Below are positions 1 through 8,272 of a DNA stretch of 44,276 bases, in pieces. The stretch covers positions 1-44,276 of the forward strand of contig JAZLJD010000055.1 of the NCBI GenBank assembly GCA_045617725.1, in the 5' to 3' direction. Numbering within the stretch: the first letter of the stretch is position 1; each line of letters starts with the position of its first letter. Below the pieces are notes generated by a model. The model was not told the DNA's origin. It made no database searches and saw only the letters and a program-made list of their open reading frames with translations. This DNA is from JAZLJD01 sp045617725 (GTDB lineage: Bacteria > Bacillota > Clostridia > Lachnospirales > Lachnospiraceae). Position numbers and translations under genes: made by a program.

Positions 1-472
1 CTTTCTTTCGGAGACACAACTGGCAGCTGAACTTTGCGTCAAACATAATAAACCATACGGTACGATAGACAGTGCACATACCGATTATCTTCATATGCAT
101 TCTGCGATTAATGTCGTATCGGAAGAATGCCTTGCAGAACATTATTCCGGAACTGACAGAGAAAAAGTATATGAGCAGATGGTGGTAAATACAGACGGAC
201 TGGTTATTATTACCGGGGGTGAAAAAGATATGCTCTACGGAAGAAAGGGGCAGAAAATGAAACGTATGAAGCCTTTCTCCGTAGATGTAAAGAGCACTCT
301 GGGAGCCGGAGATACTTTTAAAGCTGCATGTGTTTACGGCCTCATGAAGGGATTAAGCGATGATGAACTGGTAAGATTTGCCGCAGCGGCTTCCGCAGTC
401 GCAATCTCCCGCTATCCGTTGCCGCTTAATCCGCCGACTTTGGAGGAAATTAGGACACTTACAAGCATCTGA
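1..472 (+). CDS. PfkB-family carbohydrate kinase, C-terminal part (5' truncated by window edge)
   Basis: The reading frame is open from base 2, so the start lies outside the window and the ATG at 95 is internal. About 156 C-terminal residues are visible. The motif STLGAGDTF matches PfkB/ribokinase signature 2: GAGD supplies the anion hole and the catalytic Asp that phosphorylates a sugar or nucleoside hydroxyl with ATP. The upstream segment LVIITGGEKD resembles the usual 'vvTlG..G' strand of the family. Substrate cannot be decided from this part. It is co-directional with the polysaccharide genes but separated by 223 bp with a GC-rich hairpin, so a separate transcript is likely. Family assignment is secure, specificity unknown. 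Confidence 0.85.
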   Translation, partial: FLSETQLAAELCVKHNKPYGTIDSAHTDYLHMHSAINVVSEECLAEHYSGTDREKVYEQMVVNTDGLVIITGGEKDMLYGRKGQKMKRMKPFSVDVKSTLGAGDTFKAACVYGLMKGLSDDELVRFAAAASAVAISRYPLPLNPPTLEEIRTLTSI

Positions 473-487
473 CAGCCCGAAATGGCA

Positions 488-516
488 TTGCACTTTATAC
501 GATTATACCTTACAAT
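488..516 (+). promoter_or_regulatory. possible promoter for the polysaccharide cluster
   Basis: TTGCAC (488-493), 17 nt, TACAAT (511-516). The -10 is good but the -35 matches only half of the consensus. It would give a leader of about 170 nt containing the hairpin at 597-617. A second weak candidate starts with TTGACT at 528. Confidence 0.3.
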
Positions 517-596
517 ACTAGTAGTGTTTGACTTTGATATGGGTAAAAGTACACAATATATTGGGGTTAGTCGCGAGAACCGAATTTGACTTAATT

Positions 597-617
597 TGGC
601 GGGGAGACACCCCGCCA
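597..617 (+). terminator. GC-rich hairpin between the kinase and glycosyltransferase genes
   Basis: TGGCGGGG and CCCCGCCA form an 8-bp stem with loop AGACA, followed by only a weak T-rich stretch (TTTGTT). It may end the kinase transcript, or act as a leader hairpin in the polysaccharide mRNA. Confidence 0.45.
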
Positions 618-695
618 TTTGTTATGGTAACGAGTCAAGTGATATCAAATTCTGTAAGGAATATTTCCTAGAGAGACTAGTATAGGAGCAAGAGT

Positions 696-1472
696 ATGAT
701 GCAGGATTTAGTAACTGTTGTAACACCAGCTTGGAACTGCGAAAAGTATATAGAAGATACAATTAAGTCTGTACAGTCTCAGACATATACAAATTGGGAA
801 ATGATAATTGTAGATGATTGCTCTACCGATAATACGGTTAATATTGTAACGAAACTATCTGCTGAAGACCCTCGTATAAAGATATTGGTGCAAGAAGTCA
901 ATAGCGGGGCGGCTAAAGCACGTACCAAAGCCATGCAAGCTGGCAGTGGTCGCTTTGTTGCATATTTGGATGCGGATGATATTTGGAAACCGAATAAACT
1001 TGAAAGACAAGTTGCTTTTATGAAAGAGAAAAAATGTGGTTTCTCTTGTGCGTCTTACGAAGTTATTGATGATGAAGGCAGACCAAAGAATAAGTATATT
1101 CATATGCTGCCACAAGTGAACTATAAAGGTTATCTTGTCAACAATCTTCTGCAGACAGTTGGTATTATGGTTGACACAACGATTGTCGATAAAAAGTATC
1201 TGGTTATGCCGAATCTTAGGAGAAGACAGGACGCGGCTACATGGCTTCGAATTCTAAAAGCAGGATATAACTGCTATGGGTTGAATGAAATATTGGCTGA
1301 ATATAGAAGAGCGAACAATTCACTATCTGCTAACAAATTCAAGGCAATAAAAGGGATGTGGAGTTTGTATAGAGATGTCGAACATTTATCGTTTCCGTTT
1401 AGCTGCTATTGTTTTGTGAGATATGCATTCTTGGCTGTTTGGAAAAGAGTGTATATCGGAAAGAAGAAATAA
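696..1472 (+). CDS. glycosyltransferase family 2
   Basis: A 258-aa GT-A fold enzyme predicted to transfer a sugar from a nucleotide-sugar donor to a lipid-linked glycan on the inner face of the membrane. The N-terminus VTVVTPAWNCEKYIEDTI and DDCSTDNT (about residues 40-47) are the GT2 nucleotide-binding start. DADD (92-95) is the metal-binding DxD equivalent, and QDAATW near residue 178 matches the acceptor/base region. No C-terminal membrane segments are clear. SD AGGAG lies 9-10 nt upstream of ATG 696; ATG 699 is also possible. It is the first gene of an apparent operon with the GT4 gene beginning 4 nt after its stop. Donor and acceptor are not predictable. Confidence 0.9.
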   Translation: MMQDLVTVVTPAWNCEKYIEDTIKSVQSQTYTNWEMIIVDDCSTDNTVNIVTKLSAEDPRIKILVQEVNSGAAKARTKAMQAGSGRFVAYLDADDIWKPNKLERQVAFMKEKKCGFSCASYEVIDDEGRPKNKYIHMLPQVNYKGYLVNNLLQTVGIMVDTTIVDKKYLVMPNLRRRQDAATWLRILKAGYNCYGLNEILAEYRRANNSLSANKFKAIKGMWSLYRDVEHLSFPFSCYCFVRYAFLAVWKRVYIGKKK

Positions 1473-1476
1473 AGTA

Positions 1477-2706
1477 ATGGAACTTCTACTGTTGACTAAG
1501 TTTTATCCGTATGGTACCGGTGAGTCGTTTATAGAGAATGAGATAAAGATTCTTTCAGAGTATTATACAAAAGTCAGAATAATTGCGTGCGAGGTCCCCA
1601 AAACTGAAGAGCGAGTCAGGCCGTTGCCGAAAAATGTAGAATGCTTCAAAGTTCCGACAGGAAATAAGTTAATAGACATACTTCATGGTTTGATACTGTT
1701 GTTTACCAAGAAGGATGCTCTACAACATGAGAAAATGAAAACTTCAACCATTATTCAGAAGACTTTTTTAGGGTATTTTGAGGCAAAGAGTCAGAGGGTT
1801 TATGATGCCATACAGACCCAAGGAATGCTTTCGGGTATAGAGGCAGAATCTTATGTTCTATATAGCTATTGGTTATTTATGACAGCTAGAGTTGGAACAT
1901 TAATTAGTACATTCTGTCCACCTGTATATAAGTTCTCCAGAGCTCATAGATATGATTTGTACGAAGAAAAAAATAAAGCGGGCTATCTGCCGTATAGGGA
2001 ATTGTTTTTAAATTCATATAATAATATCTTTCCATGTTCAGACGACGGAACATTGTATTTGAAAACAAAGTATCCTTTATGGTCTGATAATGTAAGAACA
2101 GGATTTCTGGGTACAATTGACCATGGAATAGGAAGAGGAAGTTCTGATGGAATCTACAGAATTGTAAGTTGTTCCAGAACTGAACCATTGAAGCGAGTTT
2201 CAGCCATTGTGGAAGCGCTCCATTTACTTGATGAATCGGGAAGAAAAATCGAGTGGACACATGTTGGCGCCGGTAGCGAGTTTGAAAGAATAAAGAAGCG
2301 AGCCGAAGAGCAACTGAAAAATATCAAGCATAACTTTACCGGTAATCTAAATAATTCTGATGTTATGAAGTTATATAAAGAGCAACCTTTTGACTTATTC
2401 ATCAATGTAAGTAATAGTGAGGGCCTGCCCGTTTCAATAATGGAAGCCATAAGTTTTGGGATTCCGTGTATTGGTACGGATGTAGGGGGGACTTGTGAAA
2501 TTGTTGTTGATGGTATCACCGGAAAGCTGTTACCGTGTGAGTTTGCAATATCTGATCTTGCAACGGTAATAGAGCAATTCGTCGATAATGAGGAGAATTT
2601 TGTGACAAGAGAATCTTGTAGAACTTATTGGGAAAATCACTTTCAGGCTATTACAAATTACCATGCACTTTGTGATTTCGTTGAAAGCCAATATGGAAAG
2701 CGATAA
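1477..2706 (+). CDS. glycosyltransferase family 4 (GT-B)
   Basis: About 409 aa from ATG 1477, chosen because MELLLLTKFYPYG is a typical GT4 N-terminus and an earlier in-frame ATG at 1423 would run into the upstream gene. The C-terminal half shows the retaining GT-B donor site: EGLPVSIMEA (the E-x7-E motif), GIPCIGTDVGG and a DGITG segment. The middle strand RIVSCSRTEPLKRV is the usual start of the second Rossmann domain. It probably adds one sugar of the repeat unit. It is followed after 11 nt by the C5-epimerase-like gene. Confidence 0.9.
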   Translation: MELLLLTKFYPYGTGESFIENEIKILSEYYTKVRIIACEVPKTEERVRPLPKNVECFKVPTGNKLIDILHGLILLFTKKDALQHEKMKTSTIIQKTFLGYFEAKSQRVYDAIQTQGMLSGIEAESYVLYSYWLFMTARVGTLISTFCPPVYKFSRAHRYDLYEEKNKAGYLPYRELFLNSYNNIFPCSDDGTLYLKTKYPLWSDNVRTGFLGTIDHGIGRGSSDGIYRIVSCSRTEPLKRVSAIVEALHLLDESGRKIEWTHVGAGSEFERIKKRAEEQLKNIKHNFTGNLNNSDVMKLYKEQPFDLFINVSNSEGLPVSIMEAISFGIPCIGTDVGGTCEIVVDGITGKLLPCEFAISDLATVIEQFVDNEENFVTRESCRTYWENHFQAITNYHALCDFVESQYGKR

Positions 2707-2717
2707 GGGAAGTTTGT

Positions 2718-3671
2718 ATGAGAGTATCAGGTAAGCTTGCACTTGTTAAAAGATGGATTGGAATCATTCTTGGAAAGAATAGAGTTGCTGTTGAGCAAGG
2801 GCAGGGGAAATTATATAAAAAGGAAAGCATTGCAGGTTATTACAATGACTTGACAGGAAAAGTAAATGAGAAGACATTGCTTGATAAAAATGGTATTACC
2901 ATAAATCTGATTGAAGGTAACCAACTTGTTTATTTTCCGATAAGCATTTTTCAATATGCGTTAGGCCTTTATGATTTATACCTTGAACATGATGATGCTG
3001 ACATAAAAGCGGCATTTTTGAAACAATCTGAGTGGATTGTTGACAACCAACGACCTGATGGATCGTGGGATTGCTTTGGACCGATTGGATATCATCAGTA
3101 CTCTGTTTCTTCTATGGGTCAGGGCGAGGCAATTTCTGCTTTGGCACGTGCCTATATACTAACACATGATGATAGGTGGAGTATTTCAATTCAAAACGCA
3201 ATGCACTTTATGATGAAGTCTGTAAAAGACGGAGGAACTGTCTTGGAAATCGGGGCAGATGCATATTTTGAAGAGTATCCGGATATACAGGGCGAAAAAA
3301 GAAGTGTGCTTAATGGATGGATTTTTTCACTGTTTGGATTATATGATTATTTGATACTTTATCCAAATGCAGAAGAAGTTGGGAAGCTGTATTGGAAAAG
3401 TGTCGAAACATTGAAACGACATTTGAATGACTATGATATGGGATATTGGTCTTTCTATGATAAATCAGGGCGGGTTGCAAGTCCGGCATATCATGACCTA
3501 CATATTGCATTATTAAAAGTATTAGCGGATCTTACGGAAGAGCAATATTTTGAAACTGTTGCTGATAAATGGGAACGATACGCAAATAAACCTATCAATC
3601 GCATTAGAGCAATTACACGAAAAACAATTCAGAAATTAAAGGAGAAACCGGAAGGAATTATCATTCAGTAG
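2718..3671 (+). CDS. D-glucuronyl C5-epimerase-like protein
   Basis: A 317-aa protein resembling the C-terminal (alpha/alpha-barrel) domain of heparosan glucuronyl C5-epimerases. Supporting motifs are SSMGQGEAISALARAY (131-146), EEYP (185-188), SVLNGWIFSLFGLYDY (196-211) and GYWSFYDKSGRVASPAYHDL (242-261), in the order expected for the family. Known members invert C5 of D-glucuronate within a polymer to give L-iduronate. No signal peptide is evident, so it would act on a cytoplasmic lipid-linked intermediate, unlike the Golgi enzymes. It sits between two GT4 genes (gaps of about 11 nt each side). Family call is good; activity on this glycan is inference. Confidence 0.75.
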   Translation: MRVSGKLALVKRWIGIILGKNRVAVEQGQGKLYKKESIAGYYNDLTGKVNEKTLLDKNGITINLIEGNQLVYFPISIFQYALGLYDLYLEHDDADIKAAFLKQSEWIVDNQRPDGSWDCFGPIGYHQYSVSSMGQGEAISALARAYILTHDDRWSISIQNAMHFMMKSVKDGGTVLEIGADAYFEEYPDIQGEKRSVLNGWIFSLFGLYDYLILYPNAEEVGKLYWKSVETLKRHLNDYDMGYWSFYDKSGRVASPAYHDLHIALLKVLADLTEEQYFETVADKWERYANKPINRIRAITRKTIQKLKEKPEGIIIQ

Positions 3672-3681
3672 GGAGCATTTT

Positions 3682-4782
3682 ATGGAAAGACTGTTATGTA
3701 TCGTTGGTGGAATGAATGCTGGTGGTGCTGAAACATTCCTGATGAAAATATATAGAGCTATTGATAAAGAAAAGTATCAGATGGATTTTTGTGTTAGCAA
3801 AGCAGAAAAAGGTTTTTACGATGATGAGATAAAAACCATGGGAGGAAGAATATTTCATACTACCGCAAAAAGCAAGAATCCGTTAGTCTCATTCAAATCC
3901 TTATATCGAATAGTAAAGGATAATAATTATAAGCATGTAATGAGAGTATCTCAGCATTCATTATCAGCTATGGAATTGGTTTCTGCTAAGCTGGCAGGAG
4001 CTAAAGTCCTAGTATTTCGATCCAGCAGTTCGAATACGATGAAAGCGGGAGTTTGTAAGTTCTTACACAAGATATTTATGTTTTTGCCTAAATATGTAGC
4101 AAATGTAAAAATCGCCCCGTCATTACCTGCAGCCCAATTTATGTTTGGAGAAAAAAGCATAAAAAAAGGTGAGGTACTGTTCTTGAATAATGGTATTCCG
4201 CTTGAACAATTTTCTTATAGTAGTTACTTGCGAAATGAAATTAGAGAAGAAATAGGCATTAAGGATGAGTTACTTATAGGCCATATTGGTAGGTTTACAA
4301 CTTCAAAGAATCATGAAGAATTGATAACAGTCTTTGCTCAAATGCAAAAAAGTAAGCCCGATGCGCATTTAATGCTGGTAGGTGAAGGGGAACTTGAGGA
4401 TGAGATAAAGGAATTGGTAAAATGTAAGGGCTTGGTAGATAAAGTACATTTTATGGGAGTGAGAAGAGATGTCCCGGCATTATTATCTGCGATGGATGTG
4501 TTTGTTTTTCCTTCATTGTATGAAGGGATGCCGAATACAGTTATTGAAGCGCAGGCAAATGGTGTTCCTTGTGTAATTGCAGATACAATAACCTCTGAAG
4601 TTAAAATGTGTAGCAATGTATATATGTTGCCACTACATGATATTACAAGGTGGGAGAATACCATTATTAGTAATGCGGGAAGAATTTCATCGGATAAAAA
4701 CCAGGAGATACTACGCATAAAGGGATATGATATAGATAAAGTAAGTGCCGACTTTACTAATGCGGTGTTTTTGCATACATGA
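3682..4782 (+). CDS. glycosyltransferase family 4 (GT-B)
   Basis: A 366-aa retaining GT-B glycosyltransferase. The N-terminus LCIVGGMNAGGAETFLMKIY is the acceptor-side glycine-rich loop typical of EpsF-like GT4 enzymes. The C-terminal domain has IGHIGRFTTSKNHEELI, then the donor motif LYEGMPNTVIEAQANGVPCV with the E-x7-E pair. SD GGGAG lies 7-8 nt before ATG 3682. It is the third transferase of the cluster and likely adds another sugar of the repeat unit. The next gene (polymerase) begins about 28 nt downstream. Confidence 0.9.
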   Translation: MERLLCIVGGMNAGGAETFLMKIYRAIDKEKYQMDFCVSKAEKGFYDDEIKTMGGRIFHTTAKSKNPLVSFKSLYRIVKDNNYKHVMRVSQHSLSAMELVSAKLAGAKVLVFRSSSSNTMKAGVCKFLHKIFMFLPKYVANVKIAPSLPAAQFMFGEKSIKKGEVLFLNNGIPLEQFSYSSYLRNEIREEIGIKDELLIGHIGRFTTSKNHEELITVFAQMQKSKPDAHLMLVGEGELEDEIKELVKCKGLVDKVHFMGVRRDVPALLSAMDVFVFPSLYEGMPNTVIEAQANGVPCVIADTITSEVKMCSNVYMLPLHDITRWENTIISNAGRISSDKNQEILRIKGYDIDKVSADFTNAVFLHT

Positions 4783-4810
4783 ACAAATAGCGAACGAAAG
4801 GATAACTATA

Positions 4811-6037
4811 ATGGCGGATTCGAAGATTAAAAAGAAAAGTGATATAATAGTGCTTTTTCTTGTTTTCTTTAGCATCCTTGGATACATGCCGACATCCAGA
4901 CCGGGCGATAATTATGTATGGATGGCTTGTTTTATTCTTCTTGTAATCAATACTTTTTTGCGGAGAAAGCAATTAACAACTACAAATAGTATGACTTGGT
5001 ATAGTATTTTTATTGTATATGGGGCAGTTTCTTGTATTTGGGCTCAGTACACCAACCGCTATGTGCATTTCTTTTTTATGACGTATTTGGTTGTTTTGGT
5101 ATCTGTTTTATGTATCACAAGTTATGTAGATAGTGTAGAATCTGCGGAACAAGTGTTATGGATATTGACGCTCGCCGGCTGTGCAGCTGCATTACGATAT
5201 TGCTGTTATACTGATATTTCTGGGATACTAAAATCAGGCTACTATATGAGGGGAACATTTGGAGGATTAATTGATAATGTCACAAATTATAATAATTATA
5301 CAACTCCACTATGCTTTGTAGATGTAGTTACCGGTTATCTGTTGTTTTATCGAAAAATGAAAAAAGCATATGTCCCGTTTATTTTCTTGACAGCGATATT
5401 GGTTTTTTCCGGTTCAAGAAAGACATACATTGTTGTTGCAGTTATGGCTATCATTTTTTCAATACTTCAAGGAAATGCTTTGCAGAAAACAAAAGCGTTG
5501 TTATCTATTACTGCGATTATTATTGTTGGGTGGATATTTCTAAACAATGTCCCATTTATGGCGCAAATACGCGAAAAAACATATTCGTTAATCATGGGAA
5601 TGTTGTTTAAAGACAAAGCGGTACTAGATAATAGCTCATTGGTTCGCCTTAGGATGCGAGAGGGAGCACTTGATGTGTGGAATGATCATTTATTATTTGG
5701 TGTGGGGTGGAATAATTATAGATACTTGAATCCGATGAGTGAAGCCACTGCACATAATGGCTATTATGAATTACTGGCATCACTAGGTGTTTTTGGAGTC
5801 CTATTGTATTATCCTTATCTGTTTTTCTCAGTTGTTCAAAAAGGAGTGATGATTCTTAAGCGGAGGATAAGTGATTTCGATATTGTCGTTTTTGGCATTG
5901 TAATGACTTCACTATTAATGGATATAGGAACGGTATCTGTTTATAATCGCGGCGATATGATTATAATTTTAGTTGTAATGAGTTTGGGATACATCGTCAA
6001 TGGACGGTGTAAGAAACTGGTTTTTCGTGGTAAATAA
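4811..6037 (+). CDS. O-antigen ligase/Wzy-like polysaccharide polymerase
   Basis: About 408 aa from ATG 4811 (SD GAAAGGA), avoiding an overlap with the previous gene that the ATG at 4745 would create. The protein is a string of some 10-12 hydrophobic segments. The large loop contains a FGVGWNNY...AHNGYYELLASLG stretch, which matches the Wzy_C/O-antigen ligase family, where AHN-type residues lie in the catalytic periplasmic-side loop. It probably polymerises undecaprenyl-linked repeat units on the outer face of the membrane, working with the flippase encoded next. Sequence divergence is high in this family, so polymerase versus ligase is not resolved. Confidence 0.8.
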   Translation: MADSKIKKKSDIIVLFLVFFSILGYMPTSRPGDNYVWMACFILLVINTFLRRKQLTTTNSMTWYSIFIVYGAVSCIWAQYTNRYVHFFFMTYLVVLVSVLCITSYVDSVESAEQVLWILTLAGCAAALRYCCYTDISGILKSGYYMRGTFGGLIDNVTNYNNYTTPLCFVDVVTGYLLFYRKMKKAYVPFIFLTAILVFSGSRKTYIVVAVMAIIFSILQGNALQKTKALLSITAIIIVGWIFLNNVPFMAQIREKTYSLIMGMLFKDKAVLDNSSLVRLRMREGALDVWNDHLLFGVGWNNYRYLNPMSEATAHNGYYELLASLGVFGVLLYYPYLFFSVVQKGVMILKRRISDFDIVVFGIVMTSLLMDIGTVSVYNRGDMIIILVVMSLGYIVNGRCKKLVFRGK

Positions 6038-6067
6038 GTCGGTAAAGCAGTATGTTATGGAGAATCC

Positions 6068-7567
6068 ATGAGAAAGAAAAGATTAATATATAATACACTT
6101 ACAGCATTTTTATATCAAATAACCAATATAATATGCGGTTTCATTTTGCCAAGATTAATTCTTCAACAATTTGGATCAGATGTAAATGGATTAGTAAATT
6201 CGATTTCTCAATTTTTGAATATAATTGCTTTTTTGGATTTAGGAGTAGGGCGTGTTGTACAAACTTCCCTATATAAGCCGTTGGCCCAAAAAGATAATGT
6301 TGGAATAAGCAAGATTATCGTATCCGCTGAGAACTTTTTCAAACGCATAGCCTATATCCTAGTGCTTTATGTACTACTATTGGTAGGATTTTATCCGAGA
6401 ATTGCTAGTGCAGACTATTCTTGGGCGGCAACAGCATTTTTGATTATAGCTATAAGTATCAGTTATTTTGCGCAATACTACTTTGGTGTGGTAAATAGAT
6501 TACTGTTAAATGCAAGCCAATTGGGATATATATATTATAGTACCCAGGTAGTTACGTTAATACTAAATACAGTGATATGTGCAATATTAATCAAGCACGG
6601 TTTTTCGATACAAATAGTAAAACTAACAACGTCACTTATTTTTTTGGTGAGACCATTAATACTAAAAATATATGTAGACAAGAATTTTGAAATAAATCAT
6701 AAGATTACATATGATGAAGAACCAATAAAGCAAAAATGGAATGGACTGGCACAGCATATAGCCGCGATCGTTTTAGAAGAAACTGACAGTATTGTTCTTA
6801 CATTATTTTCAACTTTGGCAAATGTCTCAATCTATGGGGTGTATCATTTAGTGGTATATGGGGTTCGCCAAATATTTGTGTATATGGTTAGTGGAGTCCA
6901 AGCGCTATTGGGTGATATGTGGGCCAAAAACGAGACCGAAAAACTGCAAGGTTTTTTCAGTGATTTTGAATGGATTGTTCACACTTCTTCAACGTTTCTA
7001 TTTGCTTGCACCGCTGCGCTAATAGTTCCGTTTGTCGAAGTGTATACTTTAGGAATTACTGACGCTGAATACTCACAACCGCTGTTTGCCCTCCTAATTA
7101 CGTTGTCACAATGGGTGTTTTGCCTTCGCATTCCATATAACAATATGATTTTAGCGGCCGGGCATTTTAAACAAACTCAAAGATGCTACGTAGTGGCAAC
7201 TACTTTAAATCTTGTTGTATCCATTGCAACGGTAATACGCTTTGGACTTATCGGTGTAGCTATAGGAACACTTGTCGCAATGACATATCAGACAATTTGG
7301 ATGGCACTCTATAATGCGCATAATTTACTGAATAGAAGAGAGCGTACTACAATAAAGCAGGTAATAGTCGATATATTCGTAATATGTGGTGTTCTGTTAT
7401 TATCGCGTGGATATTCAATAACTGATTTGACATATGGAAGTTGGCTGATTATGGCAGTAAAAGTTGGCGTTACTGCAGTTGCTGTCACAGTAAGTATCAA
7501 TGTCGTGATTTATTTTAGTTATGTAAGAAAGTATGTTGTGAAGTTGTGCAAGGTAATAAAAAAATAA
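6068..7567 (+). CDS. Wzx-type polysaccharide flippase (MOP superfamily)
   Basis: A 499-aa integral membrane protein with about 12-14 hydrophobic segments. Its start (NTLTAFLYQITNIICGFILP, then FGSDVNGLVNSISQFL) is typical of polysaccharide biosynthesis/MATE-like flippases. The expected job is moving the lipid-linked repeat unit across the membrane for the polymerase. SD GGAG lies 6 nt before ATG 6068. It is the last gene of the cluster; a 159-bp A+T-rich gap follows without a convincing terminator (only a short GGG/CCC hairpin and T5 near 7670-7692). Codon use is strikingly A+T-rich compared with the genes after 8.2 kb. Confidence 0.88.
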   Translation: MRKKRLIYNTLTAFLYQITNIICGFILPRLILQQFGSDVNGLVNSISQFLNIIAFLDLGVGRVVQTSLYKPLAQKDNVGISKIIVSAENFFKRIAYILVLYVLLLVGFYPRIASADYSWAATAFLIIAISISYFAQYYFGVVNRLLLNASQLGYIYYSTQVVTLILNTVICAILIKHGFSIQIVKLTTSLIFLVRPLILKIYVDKNFEINHKITYDEEPIKQKWNGLAQHIAAIVLEETDSIVLTLFSTLANVSIYGVYHLVVYGVRQIFVYMVSGVQALLGDMWAKNETEKLQGFFSDFEWIVHTSSTFLFACTAALIVPFVEVYTLGITDAEYSQPLFALLITLSQWVFCLRIPYNNMILAAGHFKQTQRCYVVATTLNLVVSIATVIRFGLIGVAIGTLVAMTYQTIWMALYNAHNLLNRRERTTIKQVIVDIFVICGVLLLSRGYSITDLTYGSWLIMAVKVGVTAVAVTVSINVVIYFSYVRKYVVKLCKVIKK

Positions 7568-7726
7568 TACGCTGTTGATTATCGTATTAATTATGCTAAT
7601 TGATTTTATAGTGTCATATTTGTTCATTAAGTATTTCTGCGAAAGATTTAAGCTTTTCAGGTTCTTAATGGGTTTTTAAATAATCCCTTTTTACATTTGT
7701 GTGTTTTAGAATAAGAATATAGAATT

Positions 7727-7975
7727 ATGGCTTTATATATTAATTACTATTTTAAAGAATTGAAATTGGAAGGTACTATGGTGCAAGGAATATTTGATGC
7801 ACCTGATTCAGAAGTATACTGCAATTTTCGATATGATTTAGAAACAAGAGAATATGAAATATGGAACTGTAGTAAGTCGGAAGATGAAATCCTTCCATTA
7901 CCATTTTATTGGTTGAAAAAGAAATTTGAAGAAAATGGCTGCTTGAGAAGTTGTGAAAGTAAGATTAGTTATTAA
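7727..7975 (+). CDS. small protein of unknown function
   Basis: An 82-aa reading frame I do not recognise. It is acidic to neutral, with an aromatic-rich middle (YCNFRYDLETREYEIWNC) and a charged amphipathic C-terminus, and no signal peptide or membrane helix. The base composition matches the A+T-rich polysaccharide cluster. There is no clear Shine-Dalgarno before ATG 7727; an internal ATG at 7778 is also unsupported. It lies between the flippase and the riboswitch of the permease. It could be a real orphan or a remnant of a longer gene. Confidence 0.45.
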   Translation: MALYINYYFKELKLEGTMVQGIFDAPDSEVYCNFRYDLETREYEIWNCSKSEDEILPLPFYWLKKKFEENGCLRSCESKISY

Positions 7976-8057
7976 ATCTGCTAACAAATAGACACACTTT
8001 TGTAAAAAGGGAGTTTAAATCCCCTCTTGCATTCTCTCCTCATTTGTATTACTCTGT

Positions 8058-8186
8058 CTTTGGTATTAGGGAGTAGCTGGCGCGAGACGCAACCTGTTCC
8101 GTCAGTACGGGATTTATCTCCGGAATTTGTTCGAAGTAGCGAGACTTTTACCGCAACTTTTGTTGTGGTAAGGGTCTCTTTTTTTT
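8058..8186 (+). promoter_or_regulatory. yybP-ykoY (Mn2+) riboswitch with transcription terminator
   Basis: The leader carries the two hallmark loops of the yybP-ykoY class: GGGAGTAGC (8069-8077) and AGCGAGAC (8138-8145). They are closed by a P1 helix (8061-8069 with 8145-8153, two U-U mismatches). The 3' strand of P1 is also the 5' arm of the terminator at 8141-8178, so P1 and terminator are mutually exclusive. Ligand-stabilised P1 should therefore allow read-through (ON switch), the known logic for Mn2+-responsive members. No strong promoter is visible upstream; TTGCAT at 8027 is a weak candidate. Confidence 0.75.
8141..8186 (+). terminator. riboswitch-linked intrinsic terminator
   Basis: An uninterrupted 17-bp stem (8141-8157 with 8162-8178, three G-U pairs), a TTTT loop, and an 8-T tract at 8179-8186. 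It lies between the aptamer and the permease gene. Confidence 0.9.
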
Positions 8187-8192
8187 ACAGGC

Positions 8193-8234
8193 GGATTCGC
8201 ACGGGGGGATTCGCGCGGGCGGATTCGGACGGGG
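8193..8234 (+). repeat. three tandem 14-bp repeats in the permease leader
   Basis: Three back-to-back copies of GGATTCGNNCGGGS start at 8193, 8207 and 8221. They are far more G+C-rich than the surrounding leader, and lie between the terminator T-tract and the ribosome binding site. Confidence 0.85.
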
Positions 8235-8272
8235 CTCTATGATACCAACTTAGAAGAATGGAGAATACGAGA

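Noticed and set aside
598..616. GC hairpin as a JUMPstart/ops-like antitermination element
   Set aside because: The proteobacterial ops core is absent and no NusG paralogue is visible nearby, so only a generic hairpin is claimed.
1423..1476. longer start for the first GT4 gene
   Set aside because: It would overlap the GT2 gene by 50 nt and add residues unlike GT4 N-termini; ATG 1477 fits.
7998..8025. GGGA/TCCC hairpin considered as a terminator of the small ORF
   Set aside because: The stem is only 4 bp, and the T-run lies on the minus strand side, where no gene needs terminating.
8027..8242. 71-aa open frame across the riboswitch region
   Set aside because: It runs through the aptamer and terminator, has no SD or protein-like features, and RNA structure explains the sequence.
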